From Ruminococcus flavefaciens (GTDB lineage: Bacteria > Bacillota > Clostridia > Oscillospirales > Ruminococcaceae): a stretch of DNA of 64,000 nt. Every line of letters starts with the position of its first letter. Position 1 is the first letter of the stretch. Of this stretch, positions 1-9,340 are shown piece after piece. The position numbers were made by a program, and so were the translations under genes. The stretch lies in assembly GCA_023667045.1 (NCBI GenBank), contig JAMPAU010000001.1, forward strand, positions 62,001 to 126,000, read 5' to 3'. The notes under the pieces were generated by a model, which saw only the letters and a list, made by a program, of their open reading frames with translations, was not told the origin of the DNA and ran no database searches.

Positions 1-702
1 ATAACTGCTTGAATAACCGCCTAACATTTCATTATTGATTTCAACAGTGCCGTCTTCCTTTAACTCGTACTGATACATTGCATAAACAGGCATATCCATG
101 TATTCAGTGTATGATTCGCCGTCCACTACAAGACTATAGCCCTGCCACTTGCCTGTAAAATACTCCTGTAATTTGCTGATATTTTCCTTTTCATCATACT
201 GATACGGTCTGAACTCGTCAACCCTTTCAAGATAAACCGTATCATTTGAACCTTCATATATAAGGTAATCGCCGTCAAGTTTCAATATGGAACTATTTTC
301 GTCATCTTCACTTTCAAAAAATTCAATTTCATTACCGGCTGACGTGCGATTCCATTTCAATGAATTTTCATCTCCGACAATTTCAGCGGTAGTCTCGCCG
401 AGTTTAACAGAGCCGTCTTCACAGAGTTCAATCTGATAATACGCATATACCGGAATTCCTTCATATATGTCCAATTCCTGTCCGTACTCAATTATCTTAA
501 CGCCCTGCCACTTTCCGACAAAAGCTGAAACTTCGTCCTGTTCTGTTGTAGGTTCAGCAGTTTCTTCTTCAGTGGCGGATTCTGTATTTTCTTCTGTGCT
601 TGACTCGGAAACAGATATTTCCATGCCCTCATCATCTCCGCATGAGACAAAAGCACAGGTGACAGTTGCACAGGCAACTAAAAGTGCAAGCAGTTTTTTC
701 AT
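1..702 (-). CDS. Repeat-module lipoprotein, 3' end beyond window (partial)
   Basis: Predicted surface lipoprotein of unknown function, open to the left edge of the window (234 codons visible). It starts with MKKLLALLVACATVTCAFVS followed by CGDD, a lipoprotein-type signal with the probable lipidated Cys at residue 21. A Glu/Thr/Ser-rich linker follows. Then come modules that begin FVGKWQG and run through a YYQIELCEDGSVKLGET-like strand to a LDGDYLIYE strand and a VYLERVDEF strand, as in small lipocalin-like beta-barrel domains. A second module starts near residue 182 (FTGKWQG). The start is supported by AAAGGAG 8 bases upstream, and this site overlaps the stop codon of the paralogous upstream gene, so the two are probably co-translated. 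Ligand and role are unknown. Confidence 0.8.
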   Translation of the reverse strand, partial: MKKLLALLVACATVTCAFVSCGDDEGMEISVSESSTEENTESATEEETAEPTTEQDEVSAFVGKWQGVKIIEYGQELDIYEGIPVYAYYQIELCEDGSVKLGETTAEIVGDENSLKWNRTSAGNEIEFFESEDDENSSILKLDGDYLIYEGSNDTVYLERVDEFRPYQYDEKENISKLQEYFTGKWQGYSLVVDGESYTEYMDMPVYAMYQYELKEDGTVEINNEMLGGYSSSY

Positions 703-714
703 AAATATACTCCT

Positions 715-2265
715 TTAATAGTCGGTGGTGGCTAAGGCTTTCAAGTCCTGATATGTCGTATCAAATTCGTCAACTTTTTCAAGGATCCTTTTATCTCCGT
801 CGTGATTGTATGTGAGACGGTGTGGGTTTTCTTCGTCGGACTCAACATATCTGTAATTAAAAACTTCCTGTTCGCCGTCGGCACTGATTATGTTAACGTC
901 GTTTCCAGATATTTCCCATTTATATATACCGTCACCCTCGTGGTACTCCGCAAGCACTTCACCGAATGACACAGTACCGTCTTCATTAAATTCAAACTGA
1001 TAAATCATAGCTGAAGCGTCAGTGTACATTCCCTGCCACTTTCCTATAAGCATTTCGGGCGTAAGGTCATTAACAACAACATTCGTTTTTTCTTCGTGGT
1101 CTTCTTCTTCGTACTCATACGGCATGAACTCGTCAACCCTTTCAAGATACAGAAAGTCGCCGGAATCTTCAAATACAAGATATTCGCCGTCAAGTCTAAA
1201 TACCTCAACATATTCAATATCTTCTTCTCTGTACAACTCAATTTCCGTACTGCTTATTTCATGCCAGCCCATTGTAATGTTATTTTCGATAAGGCTTGAA
1301 ATATTTTCGCCGAACTTAACAGAACCGTCCTCACAAAGTTCAAACTGATACATTGCGTATACAGGCATATCTATAATTTCTGTACATTCTTCGCCGTCTG
1401 TTACAATCTTCATGCCCTGCCACTTTCCGACAAAATCGTTTTCCGTAACGTCCGCAACTGATTCATTTGTTTTCATAAACGAAATCTTAATGTCTTTGTT
1501 TTCAAAAGTAAGATAATCACCGTCAAGAGTAAGTGGGATAATACTTCCGTTGTCGCCGGTAAGTTCCATTTCGTTTCCGCTTACCATACCCCATGTACAG
1601 TTTACAGGGTTTTCGTCGCCTGTCACCTCAACGCCTAATATAACCGCCGTGCCGTCGTCGTATATTTCAAGACTGCACACGTCTGTAAACGGTTCACTCA
1701 TAAGATACTGTTTTTTACCGTTGACTGTAAGTTTTTTAATCTCCCACTGTCCTATAAATGCGGTCGGGTCTGCTTCGATATAATCGTGGGACGTTCTTTC
1801 AGTAGTCTCTTCTTCATACGGCGTGAACTCTTCAACTTTTTCAAAATACAATACGTTGCCGTACTGTTCAAATACAAGATATTCGCCGTCAAGTGTCATT
1901 ACTGAAATATCGTCGTAGTTGTCGCAAACCTCAATTTCCGTACTGCTTATTTCATGCCATTTCCATTCAGAAGTAACAAGTCGGGAAGTAGTTTCGCCGA
2001 ACTTAATAAAACCGTCTTCACAAAGTTCAAACTGATAATACGCATACATCGGAATATCCATAAATTCAGTATATTCCACGTCGTCCTCAATTATCTTAAC
2101 GCCCTGCCACTTTCCGACAAACTCTGAAATTTCTTCCTGCTCCGTTGCGGATTCGGTTGTTGTTTCCGTAGTACTTTCTGAAATTTCGTCTGCCGGAGTA
2201 TCCTGTCCGCACGAAAAGCACGTAAGACTTACGCAAGCCAGTAATAAAGCTAATAATTTTTTCAT
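715..2265 (-). CDS. Repeat-module lipoprotein (four lipocalin-like modules)
   Basis: Paralog of the neighbouring gene at 1-702, complete at 516 residues. The start is MKKLLALLLACVSLTCFSCG with AAAGGAG upstream; an in-frame start 23 codons earlier has no ribosome binding site and would bury the signal peptide. After a Thr/Glu-rich linker there are four modules of about 100 residues, opening with FVGKWQGVKI, FIGQWEIKKL, FVGKWQGMKI and LIGKWQGMYT. Most carry a LDGEYLVFE-type strand and some end in EKVDEF or ERVDEF. Modules 1 and 3 are the closest to each other, which suggests internal duplication. Expected to be anchored to the outer face of the membrane. Lipocalin-like is inferred from the pattern of the opening GxW motif; no ligand or partner can be named. 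Confidence 0.85.
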   Translation of the reverse strand: MKKLLALLLACVSLTCFSCGQDTPADEISESTTETTTESATEQEEISEFVGKWQGVKIIEDDVEYTEFMDIPMYAYYQFELCEDGFIKFGETTSRLVTSEWKWHEISSTEIEVCDNYDDISVMTLDGEYLVFEQYGNVLYFEKVEEFTPYEEETTERTSHDYIEADPTAFIGQWEIKKLTVNGKKQYLMSEPFTDVCSLEIYDDGTAVILGVEVTGDENPVNCTWGMVSGNEMELTGDNGSIIPLTLDGDYLTFENKDIKISFMKTNESVADVTENDFVGKWQGMKIVTDGEECTEIIDMPVYAMYQFELCEDGSVKFGENISSLIENNITMGWHEISSTEIELYREEDIEYVEVFRLDGEYLVFEDSGDFLYLERVDEFMPYEYEEEDHEEKTNVVVNDLTPEMLIGKWQGMYTDASAMIYQFEFNEDGTVSFGEVLAEYHEGDGIYKWEISGNDVNIISADGEQEVFNYRYVESDEENPHRLTYNHDGDKRILEKVDEFDTTYQDLKALATTDY

Positions 2266-2311
2266 ATAACGCTCCTTTCGTCCGAATGCAGAAATTCTTG
2301 TATTGTTATAT

Positions 2312-2340
2312 ATTATACCACTATTAATAGCCAAAGTAAA
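2312..2340 (-). promoter_or_regulatory. Sigma-A promoter of the tandem lipoprotein genes
   Basis: On the minus strand, TTTACT (2335-2340), a 17-base spacer and TATAAT (2312-2317), with a TGG directly before the -10 giving an extended -10. It lies about 45 bases upstream of the start at 2265. Confidence 0.6.
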
Positions 2341-2426
2341 TTGATATTTCGGAAACTTTTAGAGTAAATTCAAAGATTTTATTATATAACCTGCACAAAA
2401 AATAACCACGAAAACTGTCACAAACG

Positions 2427-3338
2427 CTACATTACAATCCCCGAATGCTCTATACCCTCCGTGAAGTGTTTCTGCAAACACACGTACATGACAAGCAATG
2501 GTGCTATTGAAATAAGACAGCCTGCCTCTTTCCACACAATCTGCTCACGGGGACTTATCTGTATTTCTGCTGAACCAAAAAGGTGCTTTTTCAGTTCGTT
2601 GTCGATATTTTCAAGGACAAGTGCTAGGGTTTTTGTGTTCCGGAAAAATACTGAACTCGTGTAATAGTCGTTCCAGTATATCACGACGGAAAACAGAAAA
2701 ACAGTCAGTACTGCCGGCATGGCGTTCGGGAGCATGACTGAAATAAAAGTCCTCAAAGGAGTGCAACCGTCGATGTATGAAGCGTCTTCAATTTCTTTCG
2801 GCAGACCCGCAAAAAACTGTCTGAAAATAAGAATCATAAGCCCCGATTTAAGACCGTTTGCTGTCAGTGCCGGAAGATACATTGTAAACATACTGTCAAT
2901 AAGATTTATCCGGAGCGAGCCTATCCCGAAATGCATGAACTGCGTATACTGCGGAAGTGAAATCACCTGCGGAGGAACAAGTATCATCATTATGACTATA
3001 GCAAAAAGAATTTTCTTTCCTCTGAAGTCAAACCTTGCAAAACCATATCCGGTTACTGCACACGATATAACCTGAACCACTGAACAGCCTACATTTAAAA
3101 AGAACGTATTTTTAAGGGTATTCCCTAAATCCATAGCCTTTACAGTATCTTTTATCACGCTTAAAGTGAAATGTCTCGGAATCCACATAACAGAGGGGTC
3201 ATTCATGTCCGCACTGTCACGGAATGCACAGCTTAACATATACAGCACCGGATATACTATTATAAATCCAACCCCTGTTAGTATAACTGCTCTGAAAAAA
3301 GACCATATTCTTTCTGAAAATTTATTTATATCAATCAC
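2427..3338 (-). CDS. Carbohydrate ABC transporter permease (MalG/UgpE type)
   Basis: Inner-membrane permease subunit of a CUT1-type sugar importer, 303 residues with about six hydrophobic segments. The cytoplasmic EAA loop, which docks on the ATPase, is seen around residues 185-205 as EIEDASYIDGCTPLRTFISV, with the conserved G after the acidic stretch. Last gene of the eight-gene operon that begins at 13115. It starts with GTG and overlaps the 3' end of the MalF-type permease by 8 bases, so the two should be made as a pair. No ATPase is encoded nearby; a shared MsmK-type ATPase elsewhere in the genome would be needed. The substrate is not evident. Confidence 0.88.
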   Translation of the reverse strand: MIDINKFSERIWSFFRAVILTGVGFIIVYPVLYMLSCAFRDSADMNDPSVMWIPRHFTLSVIKDTVKAMDLGNTLKNTFFLNVGCSVVQVISCAVTGYGFARFDFRGKKILFAIVIMMILVPPQVISLPQYTQFMHFGIGSLRINLIDSMFTMYLPALTANGLKSGLMILIFRQFFAGLPKEIEDASYIDGCTPLRTFISVMLPNAMPAVLTVFLFSVVIYWNDYYTSSVFFRNTKTLALVLENIDNELKKHLFGSAEIQISPREQIVWKEAGCLISIAPLLVMYVCLQKHFTEGIEHSGIVM

Positions 3339-4224
3339 TTCCCTTGCTGAATATAACAGTGACTATTCCCGTTATAAGCATAATTACTCCAAAATATATC
3401 CACGCCATTGCGGCGGCTTCACCGAATGCCCACTGGTTACGCATAACCGCTATACGTTCCATGACAGAATTAAGCGGATTAGTAAATGTATCTATAACAG
3501 TAAATATGATGTTTGCCAGAATAAAAGGCTTTATATACGGGACGGTTATTTTCCAGAAATATTCCCATGCCGTTGCACCATCAATAAGTGACGCTTCACG
3601 GACAGAAATCGGTATACCCTGCAACGCTGAAAGAAATAAAACAATCTGTATACCGCTGTTCCATACTATGCCGAAAATATTATCCGCAACTGCTGAAATA
3701 AAATCGTCTGCCTTGTCGCTTATTCCGTATACTCCTATAAATTCAAAAAACTCTCCTATCAAGTTGGTGGAAAATACTGTTGAAAAACTCTCAACATTAT
3801 TACTGCCCGAAGAACTCATATCTCCGGTGATAATCTTATATACAGGACCTGTCACAATAATAACAGGCAGAAAAAATACTGCTCTTGCCAGTGTACGACC
3901 TTTGAACTTCTGATTAAGCACGACCGCAATAAAAAGCGAAAATATAATTATAACAGGAGTTTTCCAGAGAGTTTCAATAAGCATATCTGTAAGATATTCA
4001 GTGTATTTTTCGTCCTCAGTAAGAACTTTTACATACTTTTCAAATCCTACCCATTCAGTGACAGTTTTTCCGGAATCTATTGTTACCTCGCTAAAAGAAT
4101 AAACCAGTGACTTCACAAGGGGTATCAGAAAAAATATAACCGTCCCTGTCAGCCACAGCGATATAAAACCATAACCGTAAAGCGATTTTTTGCGGGAATA
4201 TGACATTTTTCTTTTTTCTTTCAA
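3331..4224 (-). CDS. Sugar ABC transporter permease (MalF/UgpA type)
   Basis: Partner permease to the MalG-type gene downstream, about 297 residues with six predicted membrane segments. An EAA-type loop is visible as REASLIDGATAWEYFWKITV near the C-terminal third. A large extracytoplasmic loop around residues 140-175 is rich in Ser/Asn. Start choice: TTG at 4224 lies 6 bases after GAGGTG, which overlaps the DUF5696 stop codon; an in-frame GTG at 4233 lies inside the binding site and the first ATG (4206) is too far from it. This is the second permease pair of the operon; the first is at 8454-10234. Having two pairs but one binding protein is unusual. Confidence 0.87.
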   Translation of the reverse strand: MKEKRKMSYSRKKSLYGYGFISLWLTGTVIFFLIPLVKSLVYSFSEVTIDSGKTVTEWVGFEKYVKVLTEDEKYTEYLTDMLIETLWKTPVIIIFSLFIAVVLNQKFKGRTLARAVFFLPVIIVTGPVYKIITGDMSSSGSNNVESFSTVFSTNLIGEFFEFIGVYGISDKADDFISAVADNIFGIVWNSGIQIVLFLSALQGIPISVREASLIDGATAWEYFWKITVPYIKPFILANIIFTVIDTFTNPLNSVMERIAVMRNQWAFGEAAAMAWIYFGVIMLITGIVTVIFSKGSD

Positions 4225-4229
4225 AAAAA

Positions 4230-6404
4230 TCACCTCAGATTAATAGTTTTGCCGTTGAAGTTTATAGTTTTTTCCGTGAAATCAACTTTTATTATACTGC
4301 CGTCCGAATATTTGGTGGTTATAAGACTGCCGGAATCTTCAACTATATAATCAGTTATTGTTTCACTGCTTACTGCTTTAAGTACCGGAGAAATCTTATT
4401 ATACTGCTCTGAAACTGTCTCAATCCAGCGGTCAGCATTAGCATAGTAAAGCGTATCAAACTCAGTGTCTTTCAGTAGATTAGTTTCACATGAAATAAGG
4501 TCGTAATATAAGTTGCTTCCGGTAACTGCCGACATGAGCAGTATATCATAAGTGTCCGGACTTCCGTTTACAGCCGTAGAAGTATATGGAATAAGTCCAT
4601 GCATTACTATCTGATAAAAAGGTATCTCCTCGTCAAATATATCAAAACGGCTTGAATTAAGAGGAACGTTTATAATGTGGTTAACGTATGGCAGAGTATA
4701 GGCGTTTGCACCGTCGGCAAGTATGCTGATGTCCGTATCTGAAAGACTTTGTGTTATATTTTCCATAGCCCTGAAACGTGTCACTTTATTTCTGCCGTAG
4801 TCTCCGTAAAGGGAAGATGTCAGACTTCCGGCTGAAAAACCGTCAAGACCTGCTCCGGAGTAACTGCTGTTGAGTTTATGAATAACTTCCCCGAAACATT
4901 CCGGCGACAGCAGATAACGACTTTTACGGAAACTGTCCGGCATACCGTATGCCAAGTCATAAGAAGAAATCTTTGAATATACTCCGGAAACTCTCATTGT
5001 GCCGGAAAATATCCCGAAACTGTTTCCAGAAAAATACTCAGTATTACAGGCGGACGGGTAAAACTCATAATTATTCTCATCAATAAAATTTTTCAGTTTC
5101 CAGAAATCTCTTTTTCCGCCCAGTACAGAAGAAGGTTTGGCGGTTGTGTCGGTTTTGTTTTCTATGCTGTTGTCTGTCCAGTTGCGGTATGAAACGACAA
5201 TATCATCAGCGTTCAGTCTGTCAAGAATTTTTTCAGCGTCATTGTATGATGTAATAAGCTGTTTCCGCATGAAAGGTATTCCCAGTATGGACTTTTTCTT
5301 TTCCGTACCGCCGTAAAAGCTGACATACAAAGGTGAATAGTTTTCAGAGGTCAGTGGTTTTACATTGCAGTTGTTTACAAGGCAATTTCTGTAACGCTCC
5401 GCAACATCAATGTAGCTTATGTTCTTCTTGCAAATCGGATAATAGCATATCTCGATGTCCCCGCAGTCAATACCGCCGTTTTCAAAAACCGTCAGGCGTT
5501 CTGTGCTGTTGCCGGACATATAGTAAGTATCGGTATTACGCAATACAAATGTAAAGCTACAGGTATTGTAATTACCGGACTGCCCCGAAACTTCCGCCGA
5601 AATAAAAGCGTTGGAGTCGCCTTTTTCCGTAACCGCAAGCATTGCGTTGTCTTCACGTACTATAGCATACATCGGCAGATATACCTGTTCTTTTACCGAG
5701 TATATTCTTTCCGGAACTGCTGTCAGGTCGTCGCCGTAAATCTTCTGTCTGTACGTATCTGACTGAGTTTTTCCGTTATTGAAATTTATCAAAGCACCAC
5801 AACCGTCTGGAATGATAAAATAACCGTCTTCCGTAATGCCGGATGCTCCGAAACTTCCAAGAATGGTTATCTCTGTAGCAATATCTGAATTGTTCATTTC
5901 GACAATTTCCGACGTTTTCAGACTTGCTTTCATGTGGTCGTTTTCAAGGGTATAGTCTATATAAAAATGAAATCCGGCGTTTTTATAATTATAGTCAATC
6001 CTTACGCCGTTTTCTATATCGGAAACTCCTGTTTCACAGGCTAGACTTCCGGAACGCAGAAAATTATTATCTGTACGCTTTTCAACCTCTCCGTACCTCA
6101 GAACTGCTGAAGATTTGAGTTTTTCGGCATTAACAGGCGTTTCAGTTTCCTCATTTAAGTCTTCCGGAGAAGACCACCATATATATCCGCTTGATTTATC
6201 CTGCAAACCTAAAACAGCCGTTTCGTCATATACAAGCAGTCTATAGTTTTCGTTTTCAGCAACAGTGCGGACTTCCGTGCAGTGTGAAAATTCCGGCGGT
6301 ATGTAATCCATAACTTCATTTACATCTTCAGTGTAAATCCTGCCGGAAACCGTCATTGAAAAAACAATAACTATAATCAGAAAAAATATTTTTATTCTTT
6401 TCAT
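4230..6404 (-). CDS. DUF5696-type exported protein
   Basis: 724-residue protein that starts with an uncleaved or cleavable signal segment (MKRIKIFFLIIVIVFSMTVS). The N-terminal half reads as beta-rich (for example VLGLQDKSSGYIWWSS near residue 65). The C-terminal half, from about residue 375, alternates strands and helices in a way that suggests a TIM-barrel, glycosidase-like fold. I recognise the family as DUF5696, known to me as a neighbour of sugar ABC permeases in Firmicutes, but its activity is uncharacterised. It lies between the YIP1 gene (gap 4 bases) and the MalF-type permease. A hydrolase or lyase acting on the imported glycan is an inference from context only. The ATG at 6404 has a weak AGGG site; an earlier in-frame start would overlap the YIP1 gene. 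Confidence 0.72.
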   Translation of the reverse strand: MKRIKIFFLIIVIVFSMTVSGRIYTEDVNEVMDYIPPEFSHCTEVRTVAENENYRLLVYDETAVLGLQDKSSGYIWWSSPEDLNEETETPVNAEKLKSSAVLRYGEVEKRTDNNFLRSGSLACETGVSDIENGVRIDYNYKNAGFHFYIDYTLENDHMKASLKTSEIVEMNNSDIATEITILGSFGASGITEDGYFIIPDGCGALINFNNGKTQSDTYRQKIYGDDLTAVPERIYSVKEQVYLPMYAIVREDNAMLAVTEKGDSNAFISAEVSGQSGNYNTCSFTFVLRNTDTYYMSGNSTERLTVFENGGIDCGDIEICYYPICKKNISYIDVAERYRNCLVNNCNVKPLTSENYSPLYVSFYGGTEKKKSILGIPFMRKQLITSYNDAEKILDRLNADDIVVSYRNWTDNSIENKTDTTAKPSSVLGGKRDFWKLKNFIDENNYEFYPSACNTEYFSGNSFGIFSGTMRVSGVYSKISSYDLAYGMPDSFRKSRYLLSPECFGEVIHKLNSSYSGAGLDGFSAGSLTSSLYGDYGRNKVTRFRAMENITQSLSDTDISILADGANAYTLPYVNHIINVPLNSSRFDIFDEEIPFYQIVMHGLIPYTSTAVNGSPDTYDILLMSAVTGSNLYYDLISCETNLLKDTEFDTLYYANADRWIETVSEQYNKISPVLKAVSSETITDYIVEDSGSLITTKYSDGSIIKVDFTEKTINFNGKTINLR

Positions 6405-6408
6405 ATTA

Positions 6409-7038
6409 TCAAACCCTAAGCCTGTAAATAATTTCAGTAAAGACAGTTGAAACAAAAATCCATATCTGCTGTATCAGCACCATGAACAATATAATCAGCA
6501 CAAGCATTATCAGCATCATCACAAGCGTAAGAAATACCGCCGTAAAAGTCTTTTTCAAAGAATACTGATGTACTGCCTTTACTGCTGAAAACAAAAGCAT
6601 ACTGCTCCATACTATGCCGGAAATCTCTATGACACGCATGAAAATATATTCGTCCCTTACAAGAATGTGCGAGAGTATTACGTTCATATATATCTGAAAA
6701 ACATACGGCACAAGTGCATATGCACTGTAAATACAGATGTTTTTAAAAGTTCCCTCGCCGTCAAGAAGCGTACACACAGACCAGTTGCCGACCGTCCAGA
6801 ATGCGAAAAGAACTATACTTTTTATAATGTAGGGAATAATATTGAAAGTCCTGTCGTAATCGGCATGAAACTGAAATCCGTACAGGCGGTCACGTGCAAC
6901 CTCTCCGAAAAAGAACATTAAAATTATAACAAAGGCTATTTTCAGAGAGCCGGATTTTTTCCACCGCATATCCTCAAAACCCTCAGAAATATGCGTCACG
7001 GTATATTTCAGCCACTGCCATTCAGTAAGATTCTTCAA
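6409..7038 (-). CDS. YIP1-family membrane protein
   Basis: 209 residues, integral membrane protein with about five hydrophobic segments (roughly residues 30-45, 68-90, 103-125, 135-155 and 165-205). The layout, with a short cytoplasmic N-terminus containing GFEDMRWKKSGS and a YSAYALVPY motif in the middle, matches bacterial YIP1-domain proteins. Their function is unknown; some are thought to organise membranes or transporters. The start is TTG, overlapping the TGA stop of the NHL gene (TTGA), with GAGGTGA upstream. Being locked between the NHL and DUF5696 genes suggests a structural or assembly role for the two permease pairs, which is an inference. Confidence 0.75.
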   Translation of the reverse strand: MKNLTEWQWLKYTVTHISEGFEDMRWKKSGSLKIAFVIILMFFFGEVARDRLYGFQFHADYDRTFNIIPYIIKSIVLFAFWTVGNWSVCTLLDGEGTFKNICIYSAYALVPYVFQIYMNVILSHILVRDEYIFMRVIEISGIVWSSMLLFSAVKAVHQYSLKKTFTAVFLTLVMMLIMLVLIILFMVLIQQIWIFVSTVFTEIIYRLRV

Positions 7039-8441
7039 TGCCTTTCACCTCTTTTTTTCAGCACAAAAACAACCGCAGTTGCAGTTATCAGAACAATTAA
7101 TATCTTTCCAGAATTTTCTTTCAGAAATATTCTTCTGTACTCCTGAAAAGCCTTGTTGTAGATTTCAGAATCTTCTGCCAGACGTGCATATTTCATTGAG
7201 GATTTATAGTCGCCGTTTCTTAAAAGTGCATAAGCCATGCCGGTATATGCATAGCTGTAGTTGCCGTCATATTTAAGAACCTCATACCATAAGTCAAGAG
7301 ATTCTGAATAATATCCGGAATTATACATCTCAACCGCACTGCATACCTTTTTGCCGAAATCCGTCCGGACAAATACCGTTATATTATTTTTTTCAGAATC
7401 AAGAACATATATATTGTCGCCTGCTGTTTCTATTGCAGTGGGGCTTTCAAAACCGCCCGACTGTCCGGCTATAGTACCCACGATGAAAAGAAGTCTGAAA
7501 TCCTTGTCATACTGAAAAATGTGTCCGGTGTTTCTGTCAAGACAGTTTATATTTCCGTTTTCTGAAATATCAATATCGCATATTTCCGGAGACTTATAGG
7601 CGGAGCTGTTATTTTTCGGCTTATAGTCCCCGAAATTTATTTCCCTGTCGGCGAGAATATTCTTTCCGGCAGAATTAAGTTTTTTAACAATGTCAGCGGT
7701 TCTTTCTGAACCCTCAGTACAGATATAGACAAAATCGCCGAATATATCGAAATTGTCTATACCTGCCGGTACAGTCCGCTTACGGCGTGACTTTTTCTTG
7801 GCGGAAACAAAATGATTGCGTAATGTCTCGGCGTTGACTTCTGAACGGTTAGCACCATAAAAACCAATAAACTCTCCGTTACTGCTGAACATCGCACAGC
7901 CTGTGGTTATATTCTCCATGACGGCGTATATATTCCCTGCCCTGTCAGCAAGGACTTTTTCCGGAAGAAACGTTTTATTCTGGTCGTATATTTCAGAAAC
8001 AGGATTTGTTATTTCTGTTACTACTTTCATGTCACTGTCCGCAACAAGTATTCTGTTGTTTTGTGTATCAGCTATGTATATAAAGTTCTGAGACACAAAA
8101 ACCCCCTCCGGCTGATTAAGGGCAGTTTCAGAACCGTCCGGCATAGTGAACTTATCATATATTCCGGTCACGCTGTCAAGATTGTAATTCAAAGAAACAA
8201 TGCGGTTGTTTCCGGTATCGGCTATATAGAAGCTGTCACCGCTGGAAAATATATCATTCGGTTCATTTAGTTCTATACCGATATTTTTTCCATAAAATAC
8301 ATATTTTTCCGTATAGCCCGACTGAGACGGCAATGAATCACCCCAGTAATCATAGTTATACGAAATGTACGGCGAGGCACTGACCGGAAAAGGTCTCACA
8401 AAACTTATAAGCAAAACAAACAGTATAAGAAATTTTTTCAC
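7035..8441 (-). CDS. Exported NHL-repeat/TPR protein with C-terminal membrane anchor
   Basis: 468 residues. A signal peptide (MKKFLILFVLLISFVRPFPV then SAS) is followed by a beta-propeller-like region with NHL signatures such as IADTGNNRIV (near residue 72) and IADTQNNRIL (near residue 123). Around residues 370-440 there is a tetratricopeptide-like helical stretch (YSYAYTGMAYALLRNGDYKS). The C-terminus has a membrane segment (ILIVLITATAVVFVLKK). The bulk should sit outside the cell. GTG start with AAAGGAG 7 bases upstream. Such proteins are usually interaction scaffolds; with its neighbours it may couple a surface glycan-handling complex to the permeases (inference). No catalytic motif is visible. 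Confidence 0.75.
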   Translation of the reverse strand: MKKFLILFVLLISFVRPFPVSASPYISYNYDYWGDSLPSQSGYTEKYVFYGKNIGIELNEPNDIFSSGDSFYIADTGNNRIVSLNYNLDSVTGIYDKFTMPDGSETALNQPEGVFVSQNFIYIADTQNNRILVADSDMKVVTEITNPVSEIYDQNKTFLPEKVLADRAGNIYAVMENITTGCAMFSSNGEFIGFYGANRSEVNAETLRNHFVSAKKKSRRKRTVPAGIDNFDIFGDFVYICTEGSERTADIVKKLNSAGKNILADREINFGDYKPKNNSSAYKSPEICDIDISENGNINCLDRNTGHIFQYDKDFRLLFIVGTIAGQSGGFESPTAIETAGDNIYVLDSEKNNITVFVRTDFGKKVCSAVEMYNSGYYSESLDLWYEVLKYDGNYSYAYTGMAYALLRNGDYKSSMKYARLAEDSEIYNKAFQEYRRIFLKENSGKILIVLITATAVVFVLKKRGERH

Positions 8442-8453
8442 TGCAAATCTCCT

Positions 8454-9326
8454 TTAGTCCTTTATGCCGGAATAAGCCATAGTCTCAATTATATGCTCCT
8501 GTGCAAGCGTGAAAACAATCACAGGCGGTACAAGCATGAAAACCGCTACAGCCATTGAAACTCCTGCCCGTGCCATGCCGGCTGACGAAATCTGATTCAC
8601 AACAGTAGGCAGAGTTTTATATTCCTCATGAAATATAAATGCTCCTGACTGCATATTCCATGAAGACTGAAAGGCAAATATAATAAGGGTCATGAGAGCG
8701 GGTTTCTGATTTGGCATTACTATCTGCCAGCATATCCGGAAAAGCCCTGCACCGTCCACCTTTGCGGAATCTATTATTGAATCCGGTATCTGACTTATTG
8801 ACTGTTTCATAAGAAAAAGCCCCACCGGAGATGCAACAGACGGCAGTATAAGTGCATACAGACTGTCCATTATGCCGAGCTTGTTTATTACCATATACTG
8901 CATTATGTAAATAACATTGCTCTGATACAGCATTGCAATCACTATTATGTTATTTATTATTTTACTTCCGGCAAAACTGCACTTTGCAAGCACAAATCCT
9001 GCCATTGATATAATCACGCTCTGAAGAAACGTCACTGCCACTGTAACGGTAACACTATTGAATACATACCTCGAAAAAGGCACTCTGTTCTGTCTCATAG
9101 CTTCAAACATATCGCTGAAATTTTTCAGAGTGGGTCGCATTGTGTAGATTTTCGGGGGAAATATAAACAGCTCCTCAACAGGCTTTACCGACATAATCAG
9201 CGTAAGATATACCGGAAAAAACATAAATATTCCCAGTAATGCAAGAAACACAAATACAATGACATTGCCGGACTTCTTACGCCCTGCCATTCCGGACGTG
9301 ATTTTTATTTTCTTTCTGCCAGACAC
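8454..9326 (-). CDS. Carbohydrate ABC transporter permease (MalG type), first pair
   Basis: 290 residues, six predicted membrane segments, EAA-type loop seen as DSIIDSAKVDGAGLFRICWQ. CUT1-type inner-membrane subunit forming a pair with the gene at 9341-10234. GTG start with GAGGTGA 9 bases upstream, the site overlapping the stop of the preceding permease. It belongs to the same operon as the second permease pair at 2427-4224, and differs from it strongly in sequence, so this is not a recent duplication. It needs an ATPase from elsewhere. Confidence 0.88.
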   Translation of the reverse strand: MSGRKKIKITSGMAGRKKSGNVIVFVFLALLGIFMFFPVYLTLIMSVKPVEELFIFPPKIYTMRPTLKNFSDMFEAMRQNRVPFSRYVFNSVTVTVAVTFLQSVIISMAGFVLAKCSFAGSKIINNIIVIAMLYQSNVIYIMQYMVINKLGIMDSLYALILPSVASPVGLFLMKQSISQIPDSIIDSAKVDGAGLFRICWQIVMPNQKPALMTLIIFAFQSSWNMQSGAFIFHEEYKTLPTVVNQISSAGMARAGVSMAVAVFMLVPPVIVFTLAQEHIIETMAYSGIKD

Positions 9327-9340
9327 TTTATTATATCACC

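Noticed and set aside
3344-3913. 189-codon open frame antisense to the MalF-type permease
   Set aside because: A shadow of the permease; no start signal or recognisable domain.
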